A stretch of 6,562 nucleotides of DNA, taken from Sulfuricella sp. Lineage in GTDB: Bacteria > Pseudomonadota > Gammaproteobacteria > Burkholderiales > Sulfuricellaceae. The stretch spans positions 1-6,562 of the forward strand of contig JAIOJM010000201.1 in NCBI GenBank assembly GCA_019911785.1, read 5' to 3'. This document shows, in pieces, positions 1 through 5,610 of the stretch. How positions within the stretch are numbered: position 1 is the first letter of the stretch; the number at the start of each line of letters is the position of its first letter. The notes under the pieces were generated by a model. It was not told where the DNA came from. It did no database searches and saw nothing but the letters and a program-made list of their open reading frames with translations. The position numbers were made by a program, and so were the translations under genes.

Positions 1-350
1 GGCGCTTCCTGCGATTCCAGCGCGGTGGCGGCAAACTTCTCGGCCTTGGCGTAGCGCCCTTCGTAGAAGGCCAGCAGCGCGTCGTCCATCGCCTCGCGCG
101 CCTTGTCGCGCCGCCGCTCCTGGCGGAAGGTGCGCACATAGGCAGGCAGGTTCAAGGTATGCACCGCCAGGCGCACCGCCCCGTAGCCTGCGGCAAAAAC
201 CGCCAGCAGCAGAGTCACAAAAAGGTTGAGAGACAGCTCGATCCGGTACGGGGAGTAGACCAGCAGGACGTAGCCGGCGTTGTGCTTGGCGGCCAGCGTC
301 AGCGCCACCGCCGCGGCCAGGATCGCCAGAATCCAGAACAGCGTCTTCAC
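1..350 (-). CDS. hemY: HemY, N-terminal part (heme biosynthesis-associated membrane/TPR protein), cut by the left window edge
   Basis: The frame opens with GTG at 350-348 and stays open to base 1, giving about 116 residues; the C-terminal majority is outside the window. Two hydrophobic segments are visible, at about residues 3-21 and 38-62, separated by the short polar stretch AKHNAGYVLLVYSPYRIELS. A basic region (QERRRDKAREAMDDALLAF) follows, then the first TPR-like helix pair (FYEGRYAKAEKFAATALE). This is the layout of the proteobacterial HemY family (two membrane helices, then cytoplasmic TPRs) and not of protoporphyrinogen oxidase HemY of Gram-positives. Its role in late tetrapyrrole synthesis is accepted by association, but no reaction is assigned to it. 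The GTG overlaps the hemX stop (GTGA, 4 bp), so it is probably translationally coupled to hemX and is the next gene of the hemCDXY run. Identity is supported by sequence character plus position. Confidence 0.9.
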   Translation of the reverse strand, partial: MKTLFWILAILAAAVALTLAAKHNAGYVLLVYSPYRIELSLNLFVTLLLAVFAAGYGAVRLAVHTLNLPAYVRTFRQERRRDKAREAMDDALLAFYEGRYAKAEKFAATALESQEA

Positions 351-1408
351 TTGATCCCCGACCTTTCGCGCACCAGTTTATAGTTTCGCACCGCATTCAG
401 GCTGGCGGAAATATCCGGCATCTCGATGCTGAGCGGGCCACCGGCAAGCTGCTTGAGAATGCCAAGCGCGGTCTGGGTAGGCTTGGCCTTGACGTCGAAA
501 TAACGGCGCAGCCAGGCATCGGCGGCTTTCAGGTCGGCTTTGTAGGTGACCTCGTCGTGCCGCAGCAGGGCAATGCGCGCCGACAACAAGCGCAGCCGCA
601 GGTTTTCCCGCAGGAAATAGGCTTGGGTCGGGGAGAGCAGCGGCGCATCGGGGTTTTCCATGTTCTGGATGCGAACCAGCTGCTTCATGTCCAGCCAGAC
701 TTCCCGGCCCAGTTTGGCCAAAGGCCGCTCGTCGCCGAGCGCTTTCTTCTCCGTCCGGTCAACAGGCACTTCGCTGCCGATCACCAGCGGCAAGTCGTCC
801 ACCATGTTGGCCAGACTGTCGAGGCGCAGGCTGTAACCGACCACATCGACCGCCGGCAGCGCCTGGAGGCGTTCGATATCCGTGACGATCGCCTTGCGCA
901 GGCTGATGAACTGCGGCTTGTCGATCCGCTGCAAGCGGCTGTCGGCGGTTTGCAGCGCAATCAATGCGGCCTTGGGATTGCCGGCGAGCTGGAGTTGCTG
1001 GCTGGCGATCAGCAGGATCTGCTCGATCTCGGCCAGCACCCACTCGTCGCGGTTGCGCGACAGCTCCTGGTAAAGGGATTCCAGCGCCACCTGCTGGTTC
1101 TGCGATTCGGTCAGCTTCTGCTCCAGCATGCCGAGCTTGACCATCGCCTGGCGGGATTCCTCCTGTGCCCGCGCCGCAACGATCTGGCTTTCCTTGTTGC
1201 GGCTGTCGAATTCGGCAAGTCTACGGCCCAGGTCCTGCTCCAGGGCATTACCGTGCTGCCGGCTGTCCAGCCACTGCCAGCCGATCAGGACCAGCGCCAC
1301 GACCGCCACTGCCAGCCCGAGATTGAAACGGGATGCCTTCGCCGCTGCCGGCCTGGTTTCTGCCGGCAGCGGCATTTCCTCCTGCCTGTCCTGTGTATTC
1401 TCGCTCAT
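347..1408 (-). CDS. hemX: HemX, membrane-anchored coiled-coil protein of the hem operon (annotated as uroporphyrinogen-III C-methyltransferase family)
   Basis: The 353-residue product has a short acidic/proline-rich cytoplasmic N-terminus, one membrane helix at about residues 28-47 (LGLAVAVVALVLIGWQW), and a long charged heptad-like coiled coil at about 50-115. A helical domain follows, with the family-like stretches RDEWVLAEIEQILLIASQQLQLAGN and SPTQAYFLRENLRLRLLSARIALL. This matches proteobacterial HemX. Databases often label the family a uroporphyrinogen-III methyltransferase, but no SAM-binding motif is visible and that label should not be taken as an activity. The ATG at 1408 overlaps the hemD stop (ATGA, 4 bp) and the stop overlaps the hemY GTG, so it is tightly packed in the operon. 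The ribosome site is weak (a GAGAG stretch a few bases upstream), consistent with coupling to hemD. Function remains inferred: perhaps a membrane scaffold for heme synthesis. Confidence 0.93.
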   Translation of the reverse strand: MSENTQDRQEEMPLPAETRPAAAKASRFNLGLAVAVVALVLIGWQWLDSRQHGNALEQDLGRRLAEFDSRNKESQIVAARAQEESRQAMVKLGMLEQKLTESQNQQVALESLYQELSRNRDEWVLAEIEQILLIASQQLQLAGNPKAALIALQTADSRLQRIDKPQFISLRKAIVTDIERLQALPAVDVVGYSLRLDSLANMVDDLPLVIGSEVPVDRTEKKALGDERPLAKLGREVWLDMKQLVRIQNMENPDAPLLSPTQAYFLRENLRLRLLSARIALLRHDEVTYKADLKAADAWLRRYFDVKAKPTQTALGILKQLAGGPLSIEMPDISASLNAVRNYKLVRERSGIK

Positions 1409-2184
1409 GCCCGCTCTCTAGTTTCCCGCCATTCGATCAAACCGCTCAGCAAGCCTTCATCACCCGCGGGGGTGACATAAACCTGCTCGACCCCCAGTTC
1501 GCGCGCCACCTCGGCGATATTTTCATGGAACACGAACACCGGCGTCTTTTTCAGCCATTGTTGCCCAAGTTTGCCCACCAGATCAAACAGGTTGCGCATG
1601 CTCTCGCCGCTGGTCACGGTGATGGCGTCGATTTCACCGCGCACCCACTGCCTGAGCAGCTGGCCGACATCCCCGCCGACGGGCTTGCCGCGCCGGTAGC
1701 ATTCGACCAGGGTCAGCTCGGCGCCGCGCCGGATCAACTCATCGCCCAGCAGTTCGCGCCCGTCTTCCCCGCGAAAAATCACCACCCGCTTGCCCGCCAC
1801 ATCCTGCAACTCGGGCAGTGCCAGCAAGGCTTCGCTGTCGAAGCGGCCTTGCGGCACGAGCACCTCTTCGCAGCCAAAACGCTCCAGCTCTTTCGCGCTG
1901 CCCTTGCCCACCGCCGCACAGCGCAAACCCTGCGGCCAGGTTCGCTTTGCCCGAATCCGGTTCATCGCCTTGTTGACCGCGTTGGGGCTGATGAAAATCG
2001 CCAGGTCGAACTGTTCCAGCCGGTCGATCACCCCGGACATGGGGTTCATATCCTGCGCATCGAAAATTTCCAGGGTAGGGAACAGGATCGCCCTGCCGCC
2101 GGCGCGCTCGATCAGCCCAGCCAAGTTTCCCGCCTGATGCGCCGGCCGGGTCACCACCACGCCGACTCCCTTGAGTGGCATCAT
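1405..2184 (-). CDS. hemD: Uroporphyrinogen-III synthase
   Basis: This cytoplasmic enzyme cyclises hydroxymethylbilane with inversion of ring D to give uroporphyrinogen III. The 259-residue length is normal. HemD is poorly conserved, but its landmarks are present: VVVTRPAHQA near the N-terminus (TRP at 12-14), FISPNAVN at about 64-71, the inter-domain AVGKGSAKEL (91-100), RGEDGRELLGDEL (138-150) followed by GA-LTLVECYRR, and VTSGESMRNL (190-199). Two adjacent ATGs (2184 and 2181) can start it. AGGA at 2194-2197 lies about 9 bases before the first, so 2184 is preferred, although 2181 is equally plausible. It lies downstream of hemC, separated by 170 bp that are mostly a palindromic repeat element, and its TGA overlaps the hemX ATG. 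It probably shares the hemC transcript, but the long gap leaves room for a separate start of transcription. Confidence 0.95.
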   Translation of the reverse strand: MMPLKGVGVVVTRPAHQAGNLAGLIERAGGRAILFPTLEIFDAQDMNPMSGVIDRLEQFDLAIFISPNAVNKAMNRIRAKRTWPQGLRCAAVGKGSAKELERFGCEEVLVPQGRFDSEALLALPELQDVAGKRVVIFRGEDGRELLGDELIRRGAELTLVECYRRGKPVGGDVGQLLRQWVRGEIDAITVTSGESMRNLFDLVGKLGQQWLKKTPVFVFHENIAEVARELGVEQVYVTPAGDEGLLSGLIEWRETRERA

Positions 2185-2243
2185 TTCTTTTTATCCTAAG
2201 CCGGACGAGCCGGAACCAAAATACTTTCACATGGAGACGTTGT

Positions 2244-2361
2244 CATGTAGGTTGGGTAGAGCGGTCTTTTGCGAAACCCAACAGACCCAAACTTCAAGAA
2301 CAGGTTTTGTTATTTAGGTTTGTTGGGCATCGCGATAAAACCGCTCAGCCCAACCTACATG
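2244..2361. repeat. 118-bp palindromic (MITE/REP-like) element between hemC and hemD
   Basis: A perfect 13-bp inverted repeat, CATGTAGGTTGGG at 2244-2256 and CCCAACCTACATG at 2349-2361, defines the ends. The arms continue imperfectly inward: GAGCGGT at 2259-2265 pairs with ACCGCTC at 2340-2346, and CCCAACA at 2277-2283 pairs with TGTTGGG at 2321-2327, with a one-base offset. Each arm also contains GTTGGG...CCCAAC-type self-complementarity (2252-2257 with 2277-2282). No open reading frame of note lies inside. GTAGGTTGGG...CCCAAC repeats are, from memory, frequent intergenic sequences in Proteobacteria, but the mobilising enzyme is not visible here. The right arm includes the hemC TAG stop. In RNA the whole unit could fold into a long stem between hemC and hemD. 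The remaining 59 bp up to hemD (2185-2243) hold only its ribosome site. Confidence 0.75.
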
Positions 2362-3320
2362 TCGAGCTCCGCCAGTATCTTGTCCGCGCCCATCCCAATC
2401 AGGCGCTGAGCCAGTTCCTTGCCGATCTGTTCAGCCTCGCCGGGCTGGCCCGATACTTCCGAGCGCACCACGCGCACGCCGTCGACGCTGGACACGAAGC
2501 CGCGCAACCGCAGCACGCCAGCGGCGATTTCGGCAAAACCGCCCAGCGGCACCTGGCAGCTTCCCGCCAGGGCGCGACTCATCCCCCGCTCCGCGGTGAC
2601 ACAGGCGGCGGTATCGGAGTGATTGAGCGGCGCCAGCAGGGCAACCAAATCGTCGCGCCCGGATCGGCATTCGATGCCGATCGCGCCCTGCCCCACTGCG
2701 GGCAGGCTCTGCTCGACGGGCAGCAGCGAAGTGATGCGCTCGCCCAGGCCGAGGCGTTTCAGCCCCGCTGCGGCGAGGATGATTGCGGCGTACTGACCTT
2801 CATCCAGCTTGCGCAAACGGGTTTGCACGTTGCCGCGCAGCGACTCGATTTTTAACATCGGAAAACGCGCCTGGATCTGGCACTGGCGGCGCAAGCTGGA
2901 AGTGCCGACCACGCTACCTGGCGGCAGCTCTTCCAGTTTCTTGAACTGGTTGGAAACGAAAGCATCACGCGGATCCTCGCGTTCGCCGATGGCGGCGAGA
3001 ACGAATCCCTCCGGCATCACCATCGGCACGTCCTTCAACGAGTGCACCGCGATGTCGGCCCGCCCTTCCTGCATCGCCTGTTCCAGTTCCTTGACGAACA
3101 AACCCTTGCCGCCGATCTTCGACAGGGTCTTGTCGAGGATCTGGTCGCCGGTGGTGGTCATGCCGAGGATTTTTATCTCGATTTGCGGATATAATGCCTG
3201 CAGCAGCTGCCTGACATGGTGGGCCTGCCACATCGCCAGCGCGCTTTCGCGCGTCGCAATGGTGATCTGCGTAATACCGGCGTCTGTTTTGTCCGTGTGA
3301 GTTTTCAACGAATATTCCAA
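2355..3320 (-). CDS. hemC: Hydroxymethylbilane synthase (porphobilinogen deaminase)
   Basis: The cytoplasmic enzyme condenses four porphobilinogens into hydroxymethylbilane on a covalent dipyrromethane cofactor. Diagnostic motifs are all intact (numbering from the 3320 start): [13 protein letters not shown] (21-33), [12 protein letters not shown] (72-83), [10 protein letters not shown] with the catalytic Asp (about 97), [10 protein letters not shown] (139-148), [13 protein letters not shown] (161-173), [14 protein letters not shown] (206-219) and [14 protein letters not shown] with the cofactor cysteine at about 255. The start is uncertain. No ATG or GTG occurs in frame between the upstream stop (about 3377) and the conserved IATRES motif; the candidates are TTG at 3320 and TTG at 3308. 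The 3308 codon has GGAA 6 bases upstream and gives a less extended N-terminus (about 317 residues), so it may be the real one. Its TAG stop lies inside a palindromic repeat. It is divergent from the thioredoxin-like gene with only 15-27 bp between start codons. Confidence 0.97.
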   Translation of the reverse strand: MEYSLKTHTDKTDAGITQITIATRESALAMWQAHHVRQLLQALYPQIEIKILGMTTTGDQILDKTLSKIGGKGLFVKELEQAMQEGRADIAVHSLKDVPMVMPEGFVLAAIGEREDPRDAFVSNQFKKLEELPPGSVVGTSSLRRQCQIQARFPMLKIESLRGNVQTRLRKLDEGQYAAIILAAAGLKRLGLGERITSLLPVEQSLPAVGQGAIGIECRSGRDDLVALLAPLNHSDTAACVTAERGMSRALAGSCQVPLGGFAEIAAGVLRLRGFVSSVDGVRVVRSEVSGQPGEAEQIGKELAQRLIGMGADKILAELDM

Positions 3321-3335
3321 GGCAAAAATTAAATA

Positions 3336-3827
3336 ATGAATGTTAAGCTGGCCAACGGCCTGTTGGCGATTATTTTAGCATGGTTCACAGCCGCTAGTGC
3401 GGGCGCGCAGGACAAGGTTGAAATCCCGCTGGCGCGCGATTTCACGCTCGAAGCGACGAGCGCCAAAACAAAAAACGTGCCGATACTGGTGCTGTTCAGC
3501 CGGCACAATTGCGCCTACTGCACCCAGATACTGCAAGAGTTCCTGCTGCCGATGCGGCGCAACGCGGAATACGAATCCAAGGTCATCATGCGCCAGGTCG
3601 ACGTCGGCAGTTCCGCCACGCTCGTCGCCTTTTCCGGCAAAACCACCACCCACGCCCGTTTCGCCAGGGAACACCGGATCAAGCTGACCCCCACCATCAA
3701 GCTGTTCGATGCGGAAGGCCGCGAACTGACCGAACCTCTGATCGGTCTCTCCACGCCGGATTACTACGGCGGCTTTCTCGACCAGCGCATCGACCAGGCC
3801 CTCGCCAAGGTGCGTGGCGGGGAATAG
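3336..3827 (+). CDS. Periplasmic thioredoxin-fold protein with CxxC motif (function not assigned)
   Basis: The product has 163 residues. Residues 1-24 form a signal peptide: basic MNVK, hydrophobic [14 protein letters not shown], and an AGA-QD cleavage site. The mature protein has a thioredoxin-like core: the strand [12 protein letters not shown], the redox pair C59-A-Y-C62 at the start of a helix, the QVDVG strand, and the cis-proline loop [15 protein letters not shown] (Pro119). The C-terminal [10 protein letters not shown] helix completes the fold. The arrangement resembles the thioredoxin-like/SoxW-type periplasmic reductases more than DsbA, since no helical insertion fits in this length. 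The likely role is thiol-disulfide exchange on exported proteins or cytochrome maturation, which is inference. The only ATG is at 3336; AAGG at 3319-3322 is 13 bases away, a poor ribosome site. It is the only plus-strand gene here and splits algR from hemC. No partner gene is adjacent. Confidence 0.85.
   Translation: MNVKLANGLLAIILAWFTAASAGAQDKVEIPLARDFTLEATSAKTKNVPILVLFSRHNCAYCTQILQEFLLPMRRNAEYESKVIMRQVDVGSSATLVAFSGKTTTHARFAREHRIKLTPTIKLFDAEGRELTEPLIGLSTPDYYGGFLDQRIDQALAKVRGGE
3372..3380 (-). promoter_or_regulatory. Possible extended -10 promoter element for hemC
   Basis: On the minus strand the sequence reads TGCTAAAAT, a TGn plus TAAAAT match to the extended -10 form (5 of 6 against TATAAT). 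It sits about 50-65 bases before the candidate hemC TTG starts, in the AT-richest part of the region. No good -35 box lies at the right distance, as is allowed for extended -10 promoters. It falls inside the signal-peptide codons of the divergent thioredoxin-like gene. This is a motif match only. Confidence 0.3.
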
Positions 3828-3841
3828 CCTAAAAACGGCGA

Positions 3842-3976
3842 TTAACCACGAATGACACGAATGTTCACGAATAAACACGAATACAAGGGTGGGCACAGCC
3901 TTGTCGTGCCCACCCCAGCTGATTATTCGTGAACATTCGTGAACAATCGTGTTTAATTCGTGTAAATTCGTGGTCA
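3842..3976. repeat. Phased CACGAAT/ATTCGTG heptamer repeats in inverted orientation around a hairpin
   Basis: Four CACGAAT heptamers (3847, 3856, 3866, 3876; spacing 9-10) lie on the left. On the right are five ATTCGTG heptamers (3925, 3935, 3945 with one mismatch, 3956, 3966; spacing 10-11). The left and right blocks are inverse complements and can form one large cruciform or RNA stem with the 3887-3915 hairpin at its tip. The element fills nearly all of the 168-bp gap between the convergent thioredoxin-like gene and algR. No coding potential is seen. It could be a dispersed repeat family or a protein-binding array. Confidence 0.75.
3887..3915. repeat. Perfect 10-bp hairpin, possible bidirectional terminator without U-tract
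   Basis: GGGTGGGCAC (3887-3896) and GTGCCCACCC (3906-3915) are perfectly complementary around a 9-base loop, AGCCTTGTC. The position between two convergent gene ends suits a transcription end shared by both strands. However, neither side has the run of T expected of an intrinsic terminator, so a terminator role is only inferred. It is the apex of the larger heptamer repeat. Confidence 0.6.
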
Positions 3977-3995
3977 AATGTTTTTTCAGCCTTAG

Positions 3996-4763
3996 TCAAC
4001 CCCGCCCGAATTCCTTGACGATGTGCTGCTGCCGCCGGCTCACCGGCAACCTCTCGGCAATCCCGTTCAGCAGCACCACCCAGCCGGACTGGGCTTCGCC
4101 GGAGTCATCCTGCGCCTGGCGCTCGAAGCCCTCGACATAAGCCCTCGCCACCAGGCAGTTGCGGTGGATGCGCACGAAGCGCTGATCGAACTCCTGCTCC
4201 AGGTGGCTCAAGGATTCCTCCACCAGGTACTCGCGTTCCGCCGTTCTTACCGTGACATACTTGAGTTCGGCACGCAGGTAGACAATCTTTTCCACCGGGA
4301 CCAGAACGACCCGACCACGCTCGTACACGCTCAAATGCACCCTGCCCTGCGGCGCGAGATTACGCAATGCCTCCACGCTCCCGGCCGCCAGCGCCTTCGC
4401 CTTGAGCAGCGCTGCAAGCAGGCGTTCGGCGCGCACCGGCTTGAGCAGGTAATCGATCGCGTTTACCTCGAAAGCCTGGACGGCGTAATGATCGTAAGCA
4501 GTGACGAAAATGACGGCGGGCGGCTGCGGCAGGCGCTGCATGTGCTGCGCCGCCTCGATGCCGTCCATGCCGGGCATGCGGATGTCGAGCAGCACCACGT
4601 CTGCCGGATTCTGCGCCAGCAGTTCCAGCGCTTCCTTCCCGTTCGCCGCCTCCCCCGCCAGTTCCAAGGGCTGGCTGGCGGCGCAATCCCGCAGCAGCTC
4701 CTTGAGCCGGCTGCGGGCCGGCGCTTCGTCATCCACGATCAGCACGCGCAGGGCTTCAGGCAT
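3996..4763 (-). CDS. algR: LytTR-family response regulator, AlgR-type
   Basis: The product has 255 residues with two domains. The receiver domain is at about 5-122: VLIVDDEAPAR with acidic pair D11-D12, phospho-acceptor D60 in VVLLDIRMPGMDG, T88 in FVTAY, and K108 in YLLKPV. The LytTR DNA-binding domain is at about 141-250, with VPVEKIVYLRAELKYVTVRT, the RFVRIHRNCLVA block and the closing RLPVSRRQ. This is the AlgR/LytR class of transcription regulator. The ATG at 4763 is preceded by only a weak GAG six or so bases away. The gene was probably once coupled to the upstream kinase, whose ancestral stop overlapped this start; now 849 bp of foreign-looking sequence lies between them. The partner kinase is encoded at 5611-6562. 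Downstream it is convergent with the thioredoxin-like gene across a repeat element. The symbol is by synteny with hemC and family; a related LytTR regulator is the alternative. Confidence 0.88.
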   Translation of the reverse strand: MPEALRVLIVDDEAPARSRLKELLRDCAASQPLELAGEAANGKEALELLAQNPADVVLLDIRMPGMDGIEAAQHMQRLPQPPAVIFVTAYDHYAVQAFEVNAIDYLLKPVRAERLLAALLKAKALAAGSVEALRNLAPQGRVHLSVYERGRVVLVPVEKIVYLRAELKYVTVRTAEREYLVEESLSHLEQEFDQRFVRIHRNCLVARAYVEGFERQAQDDSGEAQSGWVVLLNGIAERLPVSRRQQHIVKEFGRG

Positions 4764-4775
4764 TTTTTTCGCTCA
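4761..4775. repeat. 15-bp direct repeat, algR-side copy
   Basis: CATTTTTTTCGCTCA on the plus strand is identical to 5625-5639. On the minus strand this reads TGAGCGAAAAAAATG, whose last three bases are the algR start codon. Identity stops exactly at both ends (T against G on one side, C against T on the other). The two copies bracket the DUF4160-DUF2442 segment, as a target-site duplication or an attL/attR pair would. Confidence 0.7.
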
Positions 4776-4803
4776 ACATTGTTACGAAGTTGCATCCCCT
4801 TGA

Positions 4804-4871
4804 CTGGCTCCGGCAGGTGGAACCCCAGTTTCCTCGTACATCACCACCCGCACAGGCAGGCCAGGAGCCAG
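4804..4871. repeat. Imperfect inverted repeat downstream of DUF2442
   Basis: CTGGCTCC (4804-4811) is perfectly complementary to GGAGCCAG (4864-4871), and GGTGG (4816-4820) to CCACC (4844-4848), with an asymmetric internal loop. In the minus-strand transcript it would form a hairpin after the DUF2442 stop. It could slow transcription or be a recombination hairpin. There is no T-run after it. Confidence 0.4.
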
Positions 4872-4886
4872 CGCCGATATGTCGCA

Positions 4887-5207
4887 TCAATCCAAAATAC
4901 GATACATTCCGCTGCGACGAATTTCCTTGTGCATCTCATCAGGCGCCAGATCAGCCCCATTGGGCCACGTGACCGCCCCGCAATCAAGGTAGGCTTTCGC
5001 AAAAAAAGTGGGATCGCGCAGCGCCTCGAAGACACCCGCATCCGGCCCATGGACCAGCACGGAAACATCAACGATGCCGGTCAATCCATCGTTGAACGTA
5101 ACCGCCAGTTGCCACTGCGGAAGCACTCTGAGTGCCCGCAGCCGCCATGGTGCGGCGGGAATTACTCCAGCGGCTTGATAGGTTTCGGTAATTGTTTCGC
5201 TCGACAT
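4887..5207 (-). CDS. DUF2442 family protein, second gene of a DUF4160-DUF2442 pair
   Basis: From the ATG at 5207 the product has 106 residues. A variable N-terminus of about 24 residues precedes the DUF2442 core: a short strand (LRALRVLPQWQLAVTFNDGLTGIVDVSVLV), then FEALRDPTFFAKAYLDCGAVTWPNGADLAPDEMHKEI (60-96). The WPNGADLAPD block is the recognisable signature of the family. The frame is open further upstream to 5252, but GGAGG at 5218-5222 precedes the 5207 codon and the family does not need the extension, so 5207 is chosen. It overlaps the DUF4160 gene by 46 bp, implying coupled translation. DUF2442 proteins are small, likely cytoplasmic and of unproven function; paired with DUF4160 they behave genomically like a toxin-antitoxin or regulator pair, which remains inference. 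The same frame continues for 34 sense codons past the TGA. Confidence 0.85.
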   Translation of the reverse strand: MSSETITETYQAAGVIPAAPWRLRALRVLPQWQLAVTFNDGLTGIVDVSVLVHGPDAGVFEALRDPTFFAKAYLDCGAVTWPNGADLAPDEMHKEIRRSGMYRILD

Positions 5208-5425
5208 AAGTTCCAGTCCTCCATCAGTTCGGCCCTGTGCTCGTTGGCCCACTCCAGCACCATGACCAGCGCTCGGCGCGGTAGTTTTCCCTCAATAACC
5301 TCCAGCGTCTGGATGTCAATCTGCGCTTCATATTCGGCGTAAAGGGCATGAAAATGCGGCGGGTTATGCTCGCCACGGATGTACATGTGAATGAGTATTC
5401 CGAAAAACTGGCTGATGGTAGGCAT
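5162..5425 (-). CDS. DUF4160 family protein, first gene of a DUF4160-DUF2442 pair
   Basis: This is a small 87-residue protein. The family core is clear: an N-terminal strand FFGILIHMYIRGEH, the HNPPHFHA motif (20-27) whose three histidines could bind a metal or act in catalysis, YEAQIDIQTLEVIEGKLPRRAL (32-53), and the helix WANEHRAELMEDWNLC (59-74). No signal peptide or membrane helix is seen, so it is cytoplasmic. The ATG at 5425 has GGAG at 5433-5436, seven bases away, a good ribosome site. Its 3' end overlaps the DUF2442 gene by 46 bp. It has its own candidate promoter upstream and lies inside the segment separating algZ from algR. The biochemical function of DUF4160 is not established; by size, partner and mobility it is a candidate member of a toxin-antitoxin-like module. 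Which partner would be toxic cannot be told from sequence. Confidence 0.87.
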   Translation of the reverse strand: MPTISQFFGILIHMYIRGEHNPPHFHALYAEYEAQIDIQTLEVIEGKLPRRALVMVLEWANEHRAELMEDWNLCRAKQLPKPIKPLE

Positions 5426-5439
5426 GGTTCAACTCCATG

Positions 5440-5461
5440 AAAAAACGTGGTACGTCCCCCT
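5440..5461. repeat. REP-like half-element upstream of DUF4160
   Basis: The plus strand reads a short A-run followed by ACGTGGTACGTCCCCCT. Motifs of the form A-rich, CGTGGTCTGTCCCC are, from memory, recurrent bacterial REP-type repeats often found near REP-associated tyrosine transposases. Only one half is seen here, with no opposing copy, and it lies in the presumed leader of the DUF4160 transcript, just before its ribosome site. Confidence 0.35.
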
Positions 5462-5549
5462 AATATGCCGATCTTGCAAGAGCCACGAACCTATTGGCGG
5501 AGGATAAACCTTGTTGGACTGAACCGCGGGGCAGGCGGTAGTTATGGGG

Positions 5550-5577
5550 ATTGTAAGGCTGCGGTAGCGGAAGTCAA
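5550..5577 (-). promoter_or_regulatory. Sigma70-type promoter for the DUF4160-DUF2442 genes
   Basis: On the minus strand TTGACT (5577-5572) and TACAAT (5555-5550) are each one base from consensus and are separated by 16 bases. Transcription would begin near 5542 and give a leader of about 115 bases before the DUF4160 start. The promoter lies just inside the putative insertion, so the pair need not depend on algZ transcription, and it could also feed algR. The rest of the 185-bp gap between algZ and DUF4160 (5426-5610) shows no gene. Confidence 0.5.
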
Positions 5578-5610
5578 CCGAACGTCATGGGTAGTTTTCC
5601 TTTGCACGCC

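Noticed and set aside
557..1480. Long plus-strand open frame (307 codons) over hemX and the end of hemD
   Set aside because: It is antisense to clear hem genes, is rich in Q/R/L/H as expected of the mirror of a GC-rich gene, and has no recognisable motif.
1333..2199. Plus-strand open frame (288 codons) opposite hemD
   Set aside because: HemD on the minus strand has intact family motifs, overlaps and a ribosome site; this frame has none.
3887..3915. Hairpin read as an intrinsic terminator
   Set aside because: The stem is strong but no T-run follows on either strand, so it is reported as a hairpin with only a possible terminator role.
4639..4647. CCGTTCGCC, one base from the Pseudomonas AlgR-binding core
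   Set aside because: It lies within algR codons (A-N-G-K), is a short match expected by chance in GC-rich DNA, and is not near a promoter.
4771..4777. GCTCAAC / GTTGAGC match to the integron core site at the segment edge
   Set aside because: A complementary partner site at the other end of an attC hairpin is missing and the algZ-side junction lacks the GTT, so a standard integron cassette is not supported.
5208..5252. N-terminal extension of DUF2442 to the upstream start at 5252
   Set aside because: The extra 15 residues lie inside the DUF4160 gene, match no family region, and a ribosome site favours the ATG at 5207.
4023..5342. Long plus-strand open frame (439 codons) over algR and both DUF genes
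   Set aside because: It is antisense to three genes with clear family motifs and spans the insertion junction; its length is a by-product of base composition.
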